NCBI RefSeq assembly: GCF_021462265.1
Contig: NZ_JAJONF010000031.1
Span: forward strand, 49,455 to 113,454
DNA: 64,000 bases
Reading direction: 5' to 3'
Origin: Streptomyces shenzhenensis
Lineage (GTDB): Bacteria; Actinomycetota; Actinomycetes; Streptomycetales; Streptomycetaceae
Shown here: positions 33,951-42,632 of the stretch, one piece after another
Layout of the letters: each line of letters begins with the position of its first letter
Position numbering within the stretch: the first letter of the stretch is position 1
The notes under the pieces: model-generated
Databases searched by the model: none
Seen by the model: the letters and a program-made list of their open reading frames with translations, nothing else
What the model was told of the DNA's origin: nothing
Position numbers and translations under genes: made by a program

Positions 33951-34811
33951 ATGAAGCAACGCACGATCGGCGGGCGGACGGTGTCGGCGATCGGACTCGG
34001 CGGCATGCCGATGTCCATCGAGGGCCGGCCGGACACCGGCAGATCGATCGCGACGATCCACGCCGCACTCGACGCCGGTGTCACGCTCATAGACACGGCG
34101 GACGCATATCACCGCGACGCCGGCGAGGTCGGACACAACGAGGAGCTCATCGCCCGGGCGCTGCGCGAGTACGGCCCGGGAGCGGGCGACGTGCTCGTCG
34201 CGACGAAGGGCGGTCATCTGCGGCCCGGCGACGGCAGTTGGACCGTGAACGGCGATCCGGCCCACCTCAAGCAGGCCGCCAAGGAGTCGGCCAGACGCCT
34301 GGGCGTCGAGGCGATCGGCCTCTACCAGTTCCACCGCCCCGATCCGCGCGTCCCGTACGCCGATTCCGTCGGTGCGATCCGTGACCTGCTCGACGAGGGC
34401 GTGATCCTCATGGCGGGCATCTCGAACGCGACCGTGCACCAGATCGACGAGGCGAACGAGATCCTGGGCGGCCGGCTCGCCTCGGTCCAGAACCAGTTCT
34501 CGCCCAGGTTCCGCTCAAGCCAGGGCGAGCTGGAACACTGCGCCGGACTCGGCATCGCGTTCCTGCCCTGGAGCCCGCTGGGCGGCATCGCCGCCGCGCC
34601 CGCGCTCTCGGCGCAGCACGCCGTCTTCCGGGAGGTCGCCGACGAGGTGGGCGTCAGCGTCTACCGGGTGACCCTGGCCTGGCAGCTCGCCCTCGCTCCC
34701 GTGGTGGTGCCGATCCCCGGGGCCTCTCGCCCCGAGAGCATCCGCGACTCGGCCGCCGCCACCGACGTCACGCTGACTCCCGAACAGATCTCCCGCCTGT
34801 CGGCGGCCTGA
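33951..34811 (+). CDS. Aldo/keto reductase
   Basis: A 286-residue NADP(H)-dependent (beta/alpha)8 reductase. The catalytic tetrad is visible: D in LIDTADAYH (with the Tyr), Lys in VLVATKGGH and His in LYQFHRPDP. The phosphate-binding PIPGASRPESIRDS motif for NADPH is present near the end. ATG 33951 follows CCGGAGGAG. It reduces a carbonyl compound that cannot be named. It lies 49 bases before a second aldo/keto reductase gene and probably shares its transcript. Confidence 0.92.
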   Translation: MKQRTIGGRTVSAIGLGGMPMSIEGRPDTGRSIATIHAALDAGVTLIDTADAYHRDAGEVGHNEELIARALREYGPGAGDVLVATKGGHLRPGDGSWTVNGDPAHLKQAAKESARRLGVEAIGLYQFHRPDPRVPYADSVGAIRDLLDEGVILMAGISNATVHQIDEANEILGGRLASVQNQFSPRFRSSQGELEHCAGLGIAFLPWSPLGGIAAAPALSAQHAVFREVADEVGVSVYRVTLAWQLALAPVVVPIPGASRPESIRDSAAATDVTLTPEQISRLSAA

Positions 34812-34860
34812 GACGCCCGGTACCGGCACCGCACACCGCTTACGGACAAGGAAACCCACC

Positions 34861-35793
34861 GTGAAGACCTTCAAGCTGCCCGGCACCGAGATGGTCGTCC
34901 CGAACATCGTGCTCGGCCTGATGCGCATCCAGGACAAGAGCGACGCGGAGGTACGAGAACTCCTCGCCGCCGCGATGGACGCCGGCATCACCTTCCTCGA
35001 TCACGCCGACGTGTACGGCAGCGAACTGCACGGCTGCGAGCGCCGCTTCGCCGAGGCCATGCAGCTGAGCGCCTCGCAGCGCGAGAAGCTGATCATCCAG
35101 TCGAAGGCGGGCATCGTCCGCGAAGGCCCGTACTTCGACTTCTCCTACGAACACATCGTCGAGTCGGTGGACGGTTCGCTCAAGGCCCTTGGCACCGACT
35201 ACCTCGACATCCTGCTCCTGCACCGTCCCGACGCGCTGGTCGAACCCGCGGAAGTGGCGCGGGCGTTCGACGAACTCGCGACGGCGGGCAAGGTGAGGGC
35301 CTTCGGCGTCTCGAACCACACGCCCCGCCAGATAGACCTGCTGAAGCGCCACGTCACGCAGCCGCTGGTGGCCAACCAGCTCCAGCTGTCGATCACCCAC
35401 GCGCCGCTCGTCGCGCAGGGCGTCGCGGCCAACATGCAGGGCTTGGAGCAGTCGGTCAGCCGCGACGACGGTCTCCTCGACTACTGCCGACTGCACGACA
35501 TCACCGTGCAGGCCTGGTCGCCGTTCCAGGCCGGGTTCTTCGACGGACCGTTCCTCGGCTCGGAGCGCCACCCCGAGCTCAACGCCGTCATCGACCGCCT
35601 GGCGGCGAAGTACGGTGTGCCCGCCCTCGCCATCGCGACCGCCTGGATCACCCGGCACCCCGCCCGGATGCAGGTCGTCATCGGTACCACCACCCCGCAG
35701 CGCGTCACGGACGCCGCCCTCGGATCGGACGTCCCGCTGACCCGCGCCGAGTGGTACGAACTGTTCCGCGCCGCGAACTACATCGTTCCCTGA
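34861..35793 (+). CDS. Aldo/keto reductase, YdhF-like
   Basis: A 310-residue aldo/keto reductase with GTG start after AAGGAAA. The tetrad residues are in FLDHADVYG (Asp, Tyr), LIIQSKAGI (Lys) and ILLLHRPDAL (His); VVIGTTTPQRVTDA contacts the NADPH phosphate. The sequence GLMRIQDKS and the DHADVYG variant resemble Escherichia coli YdhF. It is cotranscribed with the preceding reductase, though the two are only distantly related. A terminator follows. Confidence 0.92.
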   Translation: MKTFKLPGTEMVVPNIVLGLMRIQDKSDAEVRELLAAAMDAGITFLDHADVYGSELHGCERRFAEAMQLSASQREKLIIQSKAGIVREGPYFDFSYEHIVESVDGSLKALGTDYLDILLLHRPDALVEPAEVARAFDELATAGKVRAFGVSNHTPRQIDLLKRHVTQPLVANQLQLSITHAPLVAQGVAANMQGLEQSVSRDDGLLDYCRLHDITVQAWSPFQAGFFDGPFLGSERHPELNAVIDRLAAKYGVPALAIATAWITRHPARMQVVIGTTTPQRVTDAALGSDVPLTRAEWYELFRAANYIVP

Positions 35794-35850
35794 CCGCCCC
35801 GCCGAGAACGTGGCGAACCGCGGCGGAGAGTGTACGGGCGGCCACCGGAA

Positions 35851-35878
35851 GCGCCGCCGGCTGAAGAGCCGGCGGCGC
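35851..35878 (+). terminator. Hairpin terminator after the aldo/keto reductase pair
   Basis: Perfect 12-base arms GCGCCGCCGGCT and AGCCGGCGGCGC with a GAAG tetraloop, 57 bases after the stop. Confidence 0.8.
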
Positions 35879-36132
35879 ACCTGCGGTGATCGCGAGTGAA
35901 GCGGGTCTGCCGTCCGCCGCTCGCTCAACCATGCGGCGCCGGCCTTCCCCGCCGGTCGGCATCCGCATGCGATGGGTCCGCTGCCTTCGGCAGGCAGTCC
36001 GCGGGCAACCCGAAGCAGCGGCTCGGGGCCGAGTGCAAGGTTCATTTCCAAGCAGGGCAGTGCGTTGAGTGTGCACTCCGCGGTGTCCTGATCGTTCTCC
36101 AGGGAATCCTCGGCGGCGTCTCGGGCAGTCGC

Positions 36133-36180
36133 AGCAGCCGAGCAGCCGAGCAGCCGAGCAGCCGAGCAGCCGAGCAGCCG
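36133..36180 (+). repeat. 8-base tandem repeat, six copies
   Basis: AGCAGCCG is repeated six times without change, in the 608-base gap 35794-36401 upstream of the LacI-type gene. The period is not a multiple of three and no gene covers it. Slippage here would alter the spacing of the upstream region of the regulator. Confidence 0.9.
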
Positions 36181-36313
36181 AGGCGAGTCTCCCCCTCCGG
36201 CCCTCACAGAACCTGCCGCTCGCGCCTGCGCCCGCGCGTCTACGCAAGCGCATGTGCTCTTTGCGTTCCCGGCAAGGGACTCATGGTCAAAGATCCCTTG
36301 AGAAAGTTCAGCT

Positions 36314-36323
36314 CAAGCGCTTG
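36314..36323. promoter_or_regulatory. LacI-type operator-like palindrome
   Basis: CAAGCGCTTG is a perfect ten-base palindrome with a central CG, the classic core of LacI/GalR-family operators, 79 bases upstream of the LacI-type gene. Autoregulation is likely. A related half-word CGCAAGCGC occurs at about 36243-36251. Confidence 0.55.
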
Positions 36324-36401
36324 CGCACGGCGAGCGGCTGGCTTACGTTCTGGTCGTCCGCCCCTCAGACGTCCGCGAACAGCGCAGCCGGGAGGCACCA
36401 C

Positions 36402-37421
36402 ATGACCGCCAGTCTCACCGATGTCGCGCAGGCGGTGGGTGTCTCTCCCTCCACGGTGTCGCGTGCACTGCGAGGCCGGACCGGCGTCTCCGACGAGGTG
36501 CGGGCACGGATCGCGGAGACCGCGGCCTCTCTCGGCTACGTGGCGTCACGCTCGGCGTCGAGTCTCGCCAGCGGGCGGACGTACACGGTCGGTGTGGTCG
36601 CCCCGTACCTCGGACGATGGTTCTTCGGCACCGTGCTCGACGCGGCGGAACGGGTTCTCAGTGCCGCCGGGTACGACGTACTGCTCTACAACCTCGGCTC
36701 GGCGGACGTTCGCAAGCGCTTCTTCACCAAGCTCCCGGTGCGCAAGCGAGTGGACGCCGTCCTCTCGCTCCTCATCCCCGACGAGGACGAAGCCGCCGCT
36801 CTGCGCTCACTGGACGTGCCGCTGGCGGCAGTCGTCGGTGCGGCCCGCCCCGGCTTCACGGTGGTGGGCATCGACGACCGGGCCGGGGCGGAGGCGGCCG
36901 TCCGCCATCTTGTCAACCTGGGGCACCGCAGGATCGGCATGATCGCCGGCAGCAGCGGGCCGCTGCACTGGACGACTCCCGTCGAGCGCCGGCTCGGCTA
37001 TCTGAACGTACTGGACGAAAGCGGCATCACCTACGACGCCCAACTGGAAGTGGATGGTGAATACACGGTCGAGGGAGGTGAGCGGGCCATGAGCAGACTG
37101 CTGGCTGTCGCCAACCCTCCCACAGCGGTGTTCGCCCAGTCCGACGAGATGGCGATGGGAGCGCTGCGCGCCTTGCGACTGCACCGGCTCAGGGTGCCCG
37201 ACGACATCTCGCTCGTCGGCTTCGACGATCACGAACTGTCGGCGGTGATCGGTCTCACGACCATCGCGCAGCCGGTCGCCGACCAGGGCGCAGAAGCGGC
37301 CCGGCTGCTCCTGAGCCGGCTCGACAACCCCGACGCGAAGGTGGCGGACCACATGCAAATGCCGACCAGGCTCGAACTACGCGACACCACTGCCCCGCCG
37401 CGCGTGGTGGCGCCGTCGTAG
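36402..37421 (+). CDS. LacI-family transcriptional regulator
   Basis: A 339-residue LacI/GalR protein. The helix-turn-helix SLTDVAQAVGVSPSTVSRAL (residues 4-23) and the hinge SLASGRTYTVGVV are followed by a periplasmic-binding-protein-like sugar domain (GMIAGSSGPLHWTTPVERR, AVFAQSDEMAMGAL, DISLVGFDDHELS). ATG 36402 follows GGGAGG; the long upstream open frame over the tandem repeat is not coding. It precedes a sugar-import and sucrose-phosphorylase cluster in the same direction and is its likely repressor, released by the imported sugar. Confidence 0.92.
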   Translation: MTASLTDVAQAVGVSPSTVSRALRGRTGVSDEVRARIAETAASLGYVASRSASSLASGRTYTVGVVAPYLGRWFFGTVLDAAERVLSAAGYDVLLYNLGSADVRKRFFTKLPVRKRVDAVLSLLIPDEDEAAALRSLDVPLAAVVGAARPGFTVVGIDDRAGAEAAVRHLVNLGHRRIGMIAGSSGPLHWTTPVERRLGYLNVLDESGITYDAQLEVDGEYTVEGGERAMSRLLAVANPPTAVFAQSDEMAMGALRALRLHRLRVPDDISLVGFDDHELSAVIGLTTIAQPVADQGAEAARLLLSRLDNPDAKVADHMQMPTRLELRDTTAPPRVVAPS

Positions 37422-37892
37422 CCCGCGCGCCGGAGACTGCCGTGAGCGACCGCTTACCTGGACCGCAGGCGTCGCACAACACGGTGCACCGCACACCGGC
37501 TCTCATGTGCCCGTTCTCCACGAGCGCGCCGGGCACGTCTCTGCCGCATCTCTCGTAGCGCCCGCCACCCTGACCGGGTCGCACCACGAGATGGACAGCG
37601 CGGCATCGCCACGAATTCCACCTTGGAACTCGCCGCGCCGTAACTGCAACCTGCCCTTGCGGTCCCACGGTTCACGCCCTACCCGACCTCACGTACCGTT
37701 GCCGCCGATTTGGGCCGCAGCCGCCAGTGCGAGATGGCGCGCCGGTTGGTCGATCGATCCATCCGGCCGGGACATCGCCGCCCCTGTTCACCGGGCTCGG
37801 ACAACCCTGCGAACTCACTGGCGCACCCCCTGATCTGAAACTTCCCACTGCACTGACAAGTGCCGTTCCTTACGCCAGAAGGAGTCGCCGCC
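37422..37892. other. 471-base upstream region of the sugar-import operon, no gene
   Basis: No credible reading frame. It should hold the operon promoter. An inverted repeat GCACT-GACA-AGTGC lies at 37850-37863, 29 bases before the ATG. No second copy of the CAAGCGCTTG word was seen here. Confidence 0.4.
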
Positions 37893-39269
37893 ATGTCTCG
37901 ATTCAATTCTCACGAGGGCCGGCAAACGTCCGGGCCCTCCCGTCGATGGGTGCTGTCCGCTGCCGCAGGCATGGCTCTGACCGCTGCCTGCAGCGCCCCC
38001 GGAAACTCGTCGGTCGGGGCCGGCGCCAAGAGCGCGGCGGGCAAGGCGGTCAGCACGACGGCGCCGAAGGGTTCCGTCACCCTGAACCTCTACGTCGAGA
38101 CCGGCTTCCCCCTGCCGGTGAAGCTTGCGGAGGAATTCCAGAAGCAGTACCCGAACGTCAAGGTCAAGATCCGCCAGGACCAGTTCGCCGTCATCACCCA
38201 GAACGCTCCGAGGGTCATGGCGAGCAGTGACGCGCCCGACCTGATCCGCATTCCTACCATCGTCGCGTCCGCCAAGGACGGCCTGCTGGCCGACCTTGAC
38301 GGATATGCCCGGGCATACGGCTGGGACAAGTATTCCACCGGCCTGATCGACCAGATGAGAGTCAGCGACAAGGGCGTCCGCGGCAGCGGACCGCTGTACG
38401 CGCTGGGAATCGGCTACAACATCACCGGAATCTTCTACAACAAGACCCTGGCCGCCAAGATCGGCATGACGAATCCGCCCAGCACGGTGGCGGAACTCGA
38501 AAGTCTGCTGGCCAAGGCCAAGAAGGCCGGAATTCAGCCGATCGTGCAGTTCAATGACATCGGCGGCGTCAACTTCCCGTTCCAGGCTCTGCTCAACCAG
38601 TACGAGGACCCCTCGAAGATCGCGAACTGGGTGTTCGACAGACCCGGAGCCGATCTGGACACTCCGGCCACGGTCAAGGCCGCCGACAAGATCGCCTCCT
38701 GGGGAGCGAAGGGCTACTTCACCTCGGACGCCAACGCCCTGACCTACACCGACATGATGTCCCGGTTCGAGAAGGGCGGGGGCCTGTTCATGTTCAACGG
38801 TGACTGGGAATCGCAGAACCTCGCGAAGTCGATGGGCAAGAACGTCGGCTTCTTCCTCGCGCCGCCCGCCTCGGCCGGCGGCCGCCTGGTCGCCATGAGC
38901 GCGCCCGCCACGTACGCGATCCCGGCGAAGTCCAAGAACATCGCGACGGTGGCCTTCTTCCTGAACTGGGTCCACACCAACAGCAAGGCACGCAAGATCA
39001 TCGTCGATGTCACCGGTTCCTCGCCCGGCGGCCCCACGGATCTGGCGCTGCCGGCCGTCGCCGACGGATCCGTGGTCGCGCAGACGCTGCAGGCCACGAA
39101 CGATCTCGCCCAAAAGGGGGTCGCCGTGGACTTCACCGCCAACGCGACGGCCGGCATCTACGCCAACACCATCAAGCCGGAGCTGCAGAAACTCATCACC
39201 GGCCGCGAAACCGGAGCGGGCTTCGCGAAGAAGCTCCAGGCCGACTACGAGAAGGAGCTGTCGCAGTGA
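37893..39269 (+). CDS. Sugar ABC importer, solute-binding lipoprotein
   Basis: A 458-residue extracellular solute-binding protein (family 1, MalE-like). The N-terminus has an RRWVLSAAAG twin-Arg-like segment and a lipobox LTAAC (Cys about 32). NLYVETGFPLPVKLAEEFQ starts the first lobe, and GKGGGLFMFNGDWE-type sequence (EKGGGLFMFNGDWESQ) is the usual second-lobe ligand region. It captures a sugar outside the membrane and delivers it to the two permeases encoded next. ATG 37893 follows AGAAGGAG. Its stop overlaps the first permease gene by four bases. Confidence 0.92.
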   Translation: MSRFNSHEGRQTSGPSRRWVLSAAAGMALTAACSAPGNSSVGAGAKSAAGKAVSTTAPKGSVTLNLYVETGFPLPVKLAEEFQKQYPNVKVKIRQDQFAVITQNAPRVMASSDAPDLIRIPTIVASAKDGLLADLDGYARAYGWDKYSTGLIDQMRVSDKGVRGSGPLYALGIGYNITGIFYNKTLAAKIGMTNPPSTVAELESLLAKAKKAGIQPIVQFNDIGGVNFPFQALLNQYEDPSKIANWVFDRPGADLDTPATVKAADKIASWGAKGYFTSDANALTYTDMMSRFEKGGGLFMFNGDWESQNLAKSMGKNVGFFLAPPASAGGRLVAMSAPATYAIPAKSKNIATVAFFLNWVHTNSKARKIIVDVTGSSPGGPTDLALPAVADGSVVAQTLQATNDLAQKGVAVDFTANATAGIYANTIKPELQKLITGRETGAGFAKKLQADYEKELSQ

Positions 39270-40204
39270 CGCTCCTTTCCGACCGCACCGCCCTTTCCGG
39301 GCGACGGGACCCGGCGTCCCCTCGCCCGGGCCCCCGGCTCCGGGCGCGGCGCTGGGCGGGACTGCTCTTCGTGCTTCCGGCGCTGGTGCCGTACACAGTC
39401 TTCGTACTGCGCCCGCTGGTGGTGTCGGCGCAGTACTCGCTCTACGACTGGAACGGCATCGGAGCCGCCCGTTTCGTCGGAGTCGACAACTACCGTCGCG
39501 TCCTGACCTCCTCCGAACAGCTGACACCGATCCTCCACGCCTTCGAGCTGATCCTTTTCTTCACCGTGATCCCCGTGTGCCTGGGGCTGGTCACCGCGGC
39601 CCTGCTGCACGGCCTGCCGAACGGGCCGCTGGCCACGACGGCGCGCGTGGTGCTGTTCATACCGCAGGTCATTCCCCTGGTGGCCGCGGCACTCGCGTGG
39701 AGCTGGGTCTACTCCAGCGACGGAGTGCTGAACCAGTTTCTGCGGACGATCGGGCTGGGCAGCTGGTCAAGGGCCTGGCTCGGAGACTTCACCTGGGCCT
39801 TCACCGCCGTCGGTCTCGTCGGCTCATGGGTCTCCCTCGGGCTGTGCACGCTGCTCCTGATCACAGGCATCAACAAGATCGACCCCACCCTGTACGACGC
39901 GGCCAGGATCGACGGCGCCGGCCCTGTCCAGGAGTTCATGGCCGTCACCCTTCCCGGCCTTCGCCGCGAGATCGGCGTCTGCGTCACCGTCACGGTGATC
40001 GCCGCCCTCGCCAGTTTCGACATCGTCTACGTGACCACGCAGGGCGGCCCCGGCACCCAGACACTCGTCCCCGGCCTGCAGATCTTTCAGCTCGCGTTCA
40101 CCCAGCGGGAGGTCGGGCTGGCGTCGGCCACCGCCATCGTCCTCATGGTGCTCGTCCTCCTCGTGGTCACCCCCCTGCAACGCATCTCCCGAGGCGCAGA
40201 ATGA
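39266..40204 (+). CDS. Sugar ABC importer permease (MalF-type)
   Basis: A 312-residue inner-membrane permease with six predicted membrane segments. The first is LLFVLPALVPYTVFVLRPLV, and the EAA loop that docks the ATPase reads YDAARIDGAGPVQEFMAVTL. The GTG start overlaps the binding-protein stop; the ATGA overlap at 40201 links it to the second permease. Confidence 0.92.
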   Translation: MTLLSDRTALSGRRDPASPRPGPRLRARRWAGLLFVLPALVPYTVFVLRPLVVSAQYSLYDWNGIGAARFVGVDNYRRVLTSSEQLTPILHAFELILFFTVIPVCLGLVTAALLHGLPNGPLATTARVVLFIPQVIPLVAAALAWSWVYSSDGVLNQFLRTIGLGSWSRAWLGDFTWAFTAVGLVGSWVSLGLCTLLLITGINKIDPTLYDAARIDGAGPVQEFMAVTLPGLRREIGVCVTVTVIAALASFDIVYVTTQGGPGTQTLVPGLQIFQLAFTQREVGLASATAIVLMVLVLLVVTPLQRISRGAE

Positions 40205-41025
40205 ACCATCGCGTTCCTCAGCTCATCGCCGGGCGGGTCATGCTCGTGCTGTTCATGGCGGCGACGGCCATCCCGTTCCTGTCACTGTTCACCACGGCAC
40301 TGGCGCCACAGAACACCACGCCCCACGGCATCAGCTGGCCGTCCCACCCGCACTGGCACAACTTCGTCGACGCCTTCCACGCAGCCGATCTGATGCCGCT
40401 GCTGGGCTCCAGTCTCCTCATCGTGCTGGGCGTCGTCCCTGTCGCCCTGGCGCTCGCCGCCGCGGCCGGCTACGGCTTGGCCGTGCTGGGATTCCCCGGC
40501 GCCCGCATCGTCTTCGGTCTCCTGCTGGTGGGCCTCACCGTTCCCACCGAGTCGCTGATCACACCGCTGTACTACCAGCTGGAGTCGATGGGACTGCTGA
40601 ACACGCGATGGGCGCTCGTCCTCCCGCTCATGGGGCTGTTCATGCCCTTCAGCGTGGTCTGGATGCGCACCTTCTACCTGTCACTGCCGAAGGAGCTCAC
40701 CGAGGCGGCGTCGGTGGACGGGGCAGGACCGTGGACCGTCTTCCGCCGCGTCCACCTCCCGCTGGCCAGACCGGCCCTCTCCTCCCTGGCGATCCTGCTG
40801 TTCCTGTGGACGTGGAACCAGTTCCTCCTCGCCATCGCCCTGATCGACGATCCCGCGAAGCGCACCGTCGCCGGAGCCCTCGGCGCCTTCCAGGGGCACT
40901 ACGGCACCAACGTGGTGCTCCTGTCCGCCGGTTCGCTGCTGATCATGCTTCCGGCGGTCCTCGTCTTCGTGATCTTCCAGCGGCACTTCGTCACGGCTCT
41001 CCTGCAAGGAGCCGTGAAGGGATGA
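40201..41025 (+). CDS. Sugar ABC importer permease (MalG-type)
   Basis: A 274-residue permease with six membrane segments and the EAA loop ELTEAASVDGAGPWTVFRRV. It pairs with the MalF-type permease. No ATP-binding subunit is encoded in this operon, which is normal for streptomycete sugar importers served by MsiK; msiK itself lies 3.6 kb downstream. Confidence 0.92.
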   Translation: MNHRVPQLIAGRVMLVLFMAATAIPFLSLFTTALAPQNTTPHGISWPSHPHWHNFVDAFHAADLMPLLGSSLLIVLGVVPVALALAAAAGYGLAVLGFPGARIVFGLLLVGLTVPTESLITPLYYQLESMGLLNTRWALVLPLMGLFMPFSVVWMRTFYLSLPKELTEAASVDGAGPWTVFRRVHLPLARPALSSLAILLFLWTWNQFLLAIALIDDPAKRTVAGALGAFQGHYGTNVVLLSAGSLLIMLPAVLVFVIFQRHFVTALLQGAVKG

Positions 41026-41207
41026 CCACGGCGTTCCGCGAACGCCGCGGAAGACCCTGGCCGCAGCTCCGTACGACCGCCTGCGCGGCCCTCGCCCGTC
41101 CGCCGGCGCCGGCCCGCGCGCGACTGGCCCCGCCTGTCCGATCTCGCCCGCCCCTCACCCACCGGGCAGGGCCGGCGCACCGCACAACCACGTGAAAGGA
41201 CCGCCCC

Positions 41208-42197
41208 TTGCCCATGTTCGACCGTGTGGACGCCTCCTCGAAGCAGGCGCTCCTCGCACTGCACCAAGAGCTTCCCGGCGGACTGAACCGTATCCCGGAC
41301 CTGGCGCGGCGGCGCGAGATCGCCGCCTGCCTCGATCAGCGGCACCGCACGGCGTTCTCCGACCGCCTGTCCGTCGAGGACGTCACGATCACAGCCCCGG
41401 CAGGGCACGCCATCCCCCTGCGGCTCTACCGGCCACGTGCCCGCCGGCCCAGGATGCCGGTGATCTTCTTCATCCACGGCGGCGGAATGATCATGGGCAC
41501 CCTGGACGGCGGCGACACCGTGGCCGGCCGCCTCGGCCTGGCATGCGGTGCCCTCGTCGTGTCGGTCGGCTACCGGCTCGCACCCGAGCACCCCTACCCC
41601 GCCGGCCTCGACGACTGCGTGGCCGCGCTCGCGTGGGCCACGGCCAACGCCGAATCCCTGGGCGCCGATCCGCACCGCGTCGTCGTCTTCGGCGGCAGCG
41701 CGGGCGGCGGTCTGGCTCTGGCCACGGCTCTACGCTGCCGTGACGCAGCCGGCCCACAGGTCCTTCTGGTGATGGCCCCCTACCCCATGATCGATCACAC
41801 TTCCGCGAGTGACAGCGCCCGCCGCCTTCCCGACCTGGGTGTCTGGGACCGCTCGAACAACATCGAGGCGTGGCGTTGGTATCTCGGCGACCGGCCCGCC
41901 GACGGCTGCGCCTCGCCGGCACACGCGCAGCAACTCGCCGGTCTTCCTCCCGTGTTCATCGACGTCGGCAGCGAGGACATCTTCCTCGACGAGTCCGTGA
42001 CCTTCAGCCTGCGCCTGGCCGCCGCCGGGGTCCTGACCGAACTGCACGTGTATCCGGGCGCTTACCACGCCAGCGAGGAACTCGCGCCGGACGCGCCTCT
42101 GTCGCGCACGATCTGGGCGGCCCGCGTCGCCGCCCTGCGCCGCGCCCTCGGCGAGGGTTCGGCGCCTTTGCCGGGGAGTTGCTCGTCATCGCCGTGA
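41208..42197 (+). CDS. Alpha/beta hydrolase, hormone-sensitive-lipase type esterase
   Basis: A 329-residue esterase. The oxyanion motif FFIHGGGMIMG and the nucleophile elbow VVFGGSAGGGLAL (GxSAGG) identify the HSL group; the Asp of VDVGSEDIFLDES and the His of YPGAYHASEEL complete the triad. It would remove acyl groups from small esters, possibly from acylated sugars taken up by this operon. TTG 41208 lies seven bases after AAAGGA and is preferred; ATG 41214 is possible. It lies between the permease and sucrose phosphorylase genes. Confidence 0.88.
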   Translation: MPMFDRVDASSKQALLALHQELPGGLNRIPDLARRREIAACLDQRHRTAFSDRLSVEDVTITAPAGHAIPLRLYRPRARRPRMPVIFFIHGGGMIMGTLDGGDTVAGRLGLACGALVVSVGYRLAPEHPYPAGLDDCVAALAWATANAESLGADPHRVVVFGGSAGGGLALATALRCRDAAGPQVLLVMAPYPMIDHTSASDSARRLPDLGVWDRSNNIEAWRWYLGDRPADGCASPAHAQQLAGLPPVFIDVGSEDIFLDESVTFSLRLAAAGVLTELHVYPGAYHASEELAPDAPLSRTIWAARVAALRRALGEGSAPLPGSCSSSP

Positions 42198-42632
42198 CCG
42201 ACCACGAGCGCAGGGCCCATGGCATCACTCGCACCGGAAGGGCCAGCGGTCCTCGACTGCACGAGGCAACCGCGACGGGCGGCAGCCGCGGCCACACCGA
42301 GTGCGGGGGGCACTCCCGCAACCCGCCCTGCCCCGCGCCCTTTCCCCGCCTCACCCGGGGCAGCTCCACGGTGCCGACGAGCCCCCTCCACCGGCCCGCG
42401 ACGACACGGCCGGAGCGGCGATCGCCCCCGGCACCGGTCCCCTGAACAGCACACCGCCGCAGAACGCGGCCGAGCCGCAGGCGTCACCGCTGCGCGCCGG
42501 CGGCGTACCGGTTCCTCCGCCGGACCGAGACCGCCGGGCCCACCCGCGCCTGCTCACCGATGTCGTGTGCGAGCCGTCCCACCCGGACCTGAACCAGTGG
42601 CCGCCCCCAGTACCAGCTGAAAGGCAGACCCC
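42198..42632. other. 435-base intergenic region before the sucrose phosphorylase gene, nothing recognised
   Basis: No reading frame has protein-like composition and no clear palindrome was found. It may carry a separate promoter for the downstream gene. Confidence 0.35.

Noticed and set aside
36069..36401. Upstream extension of the LacI-type frame through the 8-base repeats
   Set aside because: The helix-turn-helix and ribosome site place the start at 36402; the extension has repeat-derived, non-protein composition.
35794..37700. Search for CRISPR arrays among the short tandem repeats of the window
   Set aside because: All repeats are head-to-tail without spacers and no cas genes are present.
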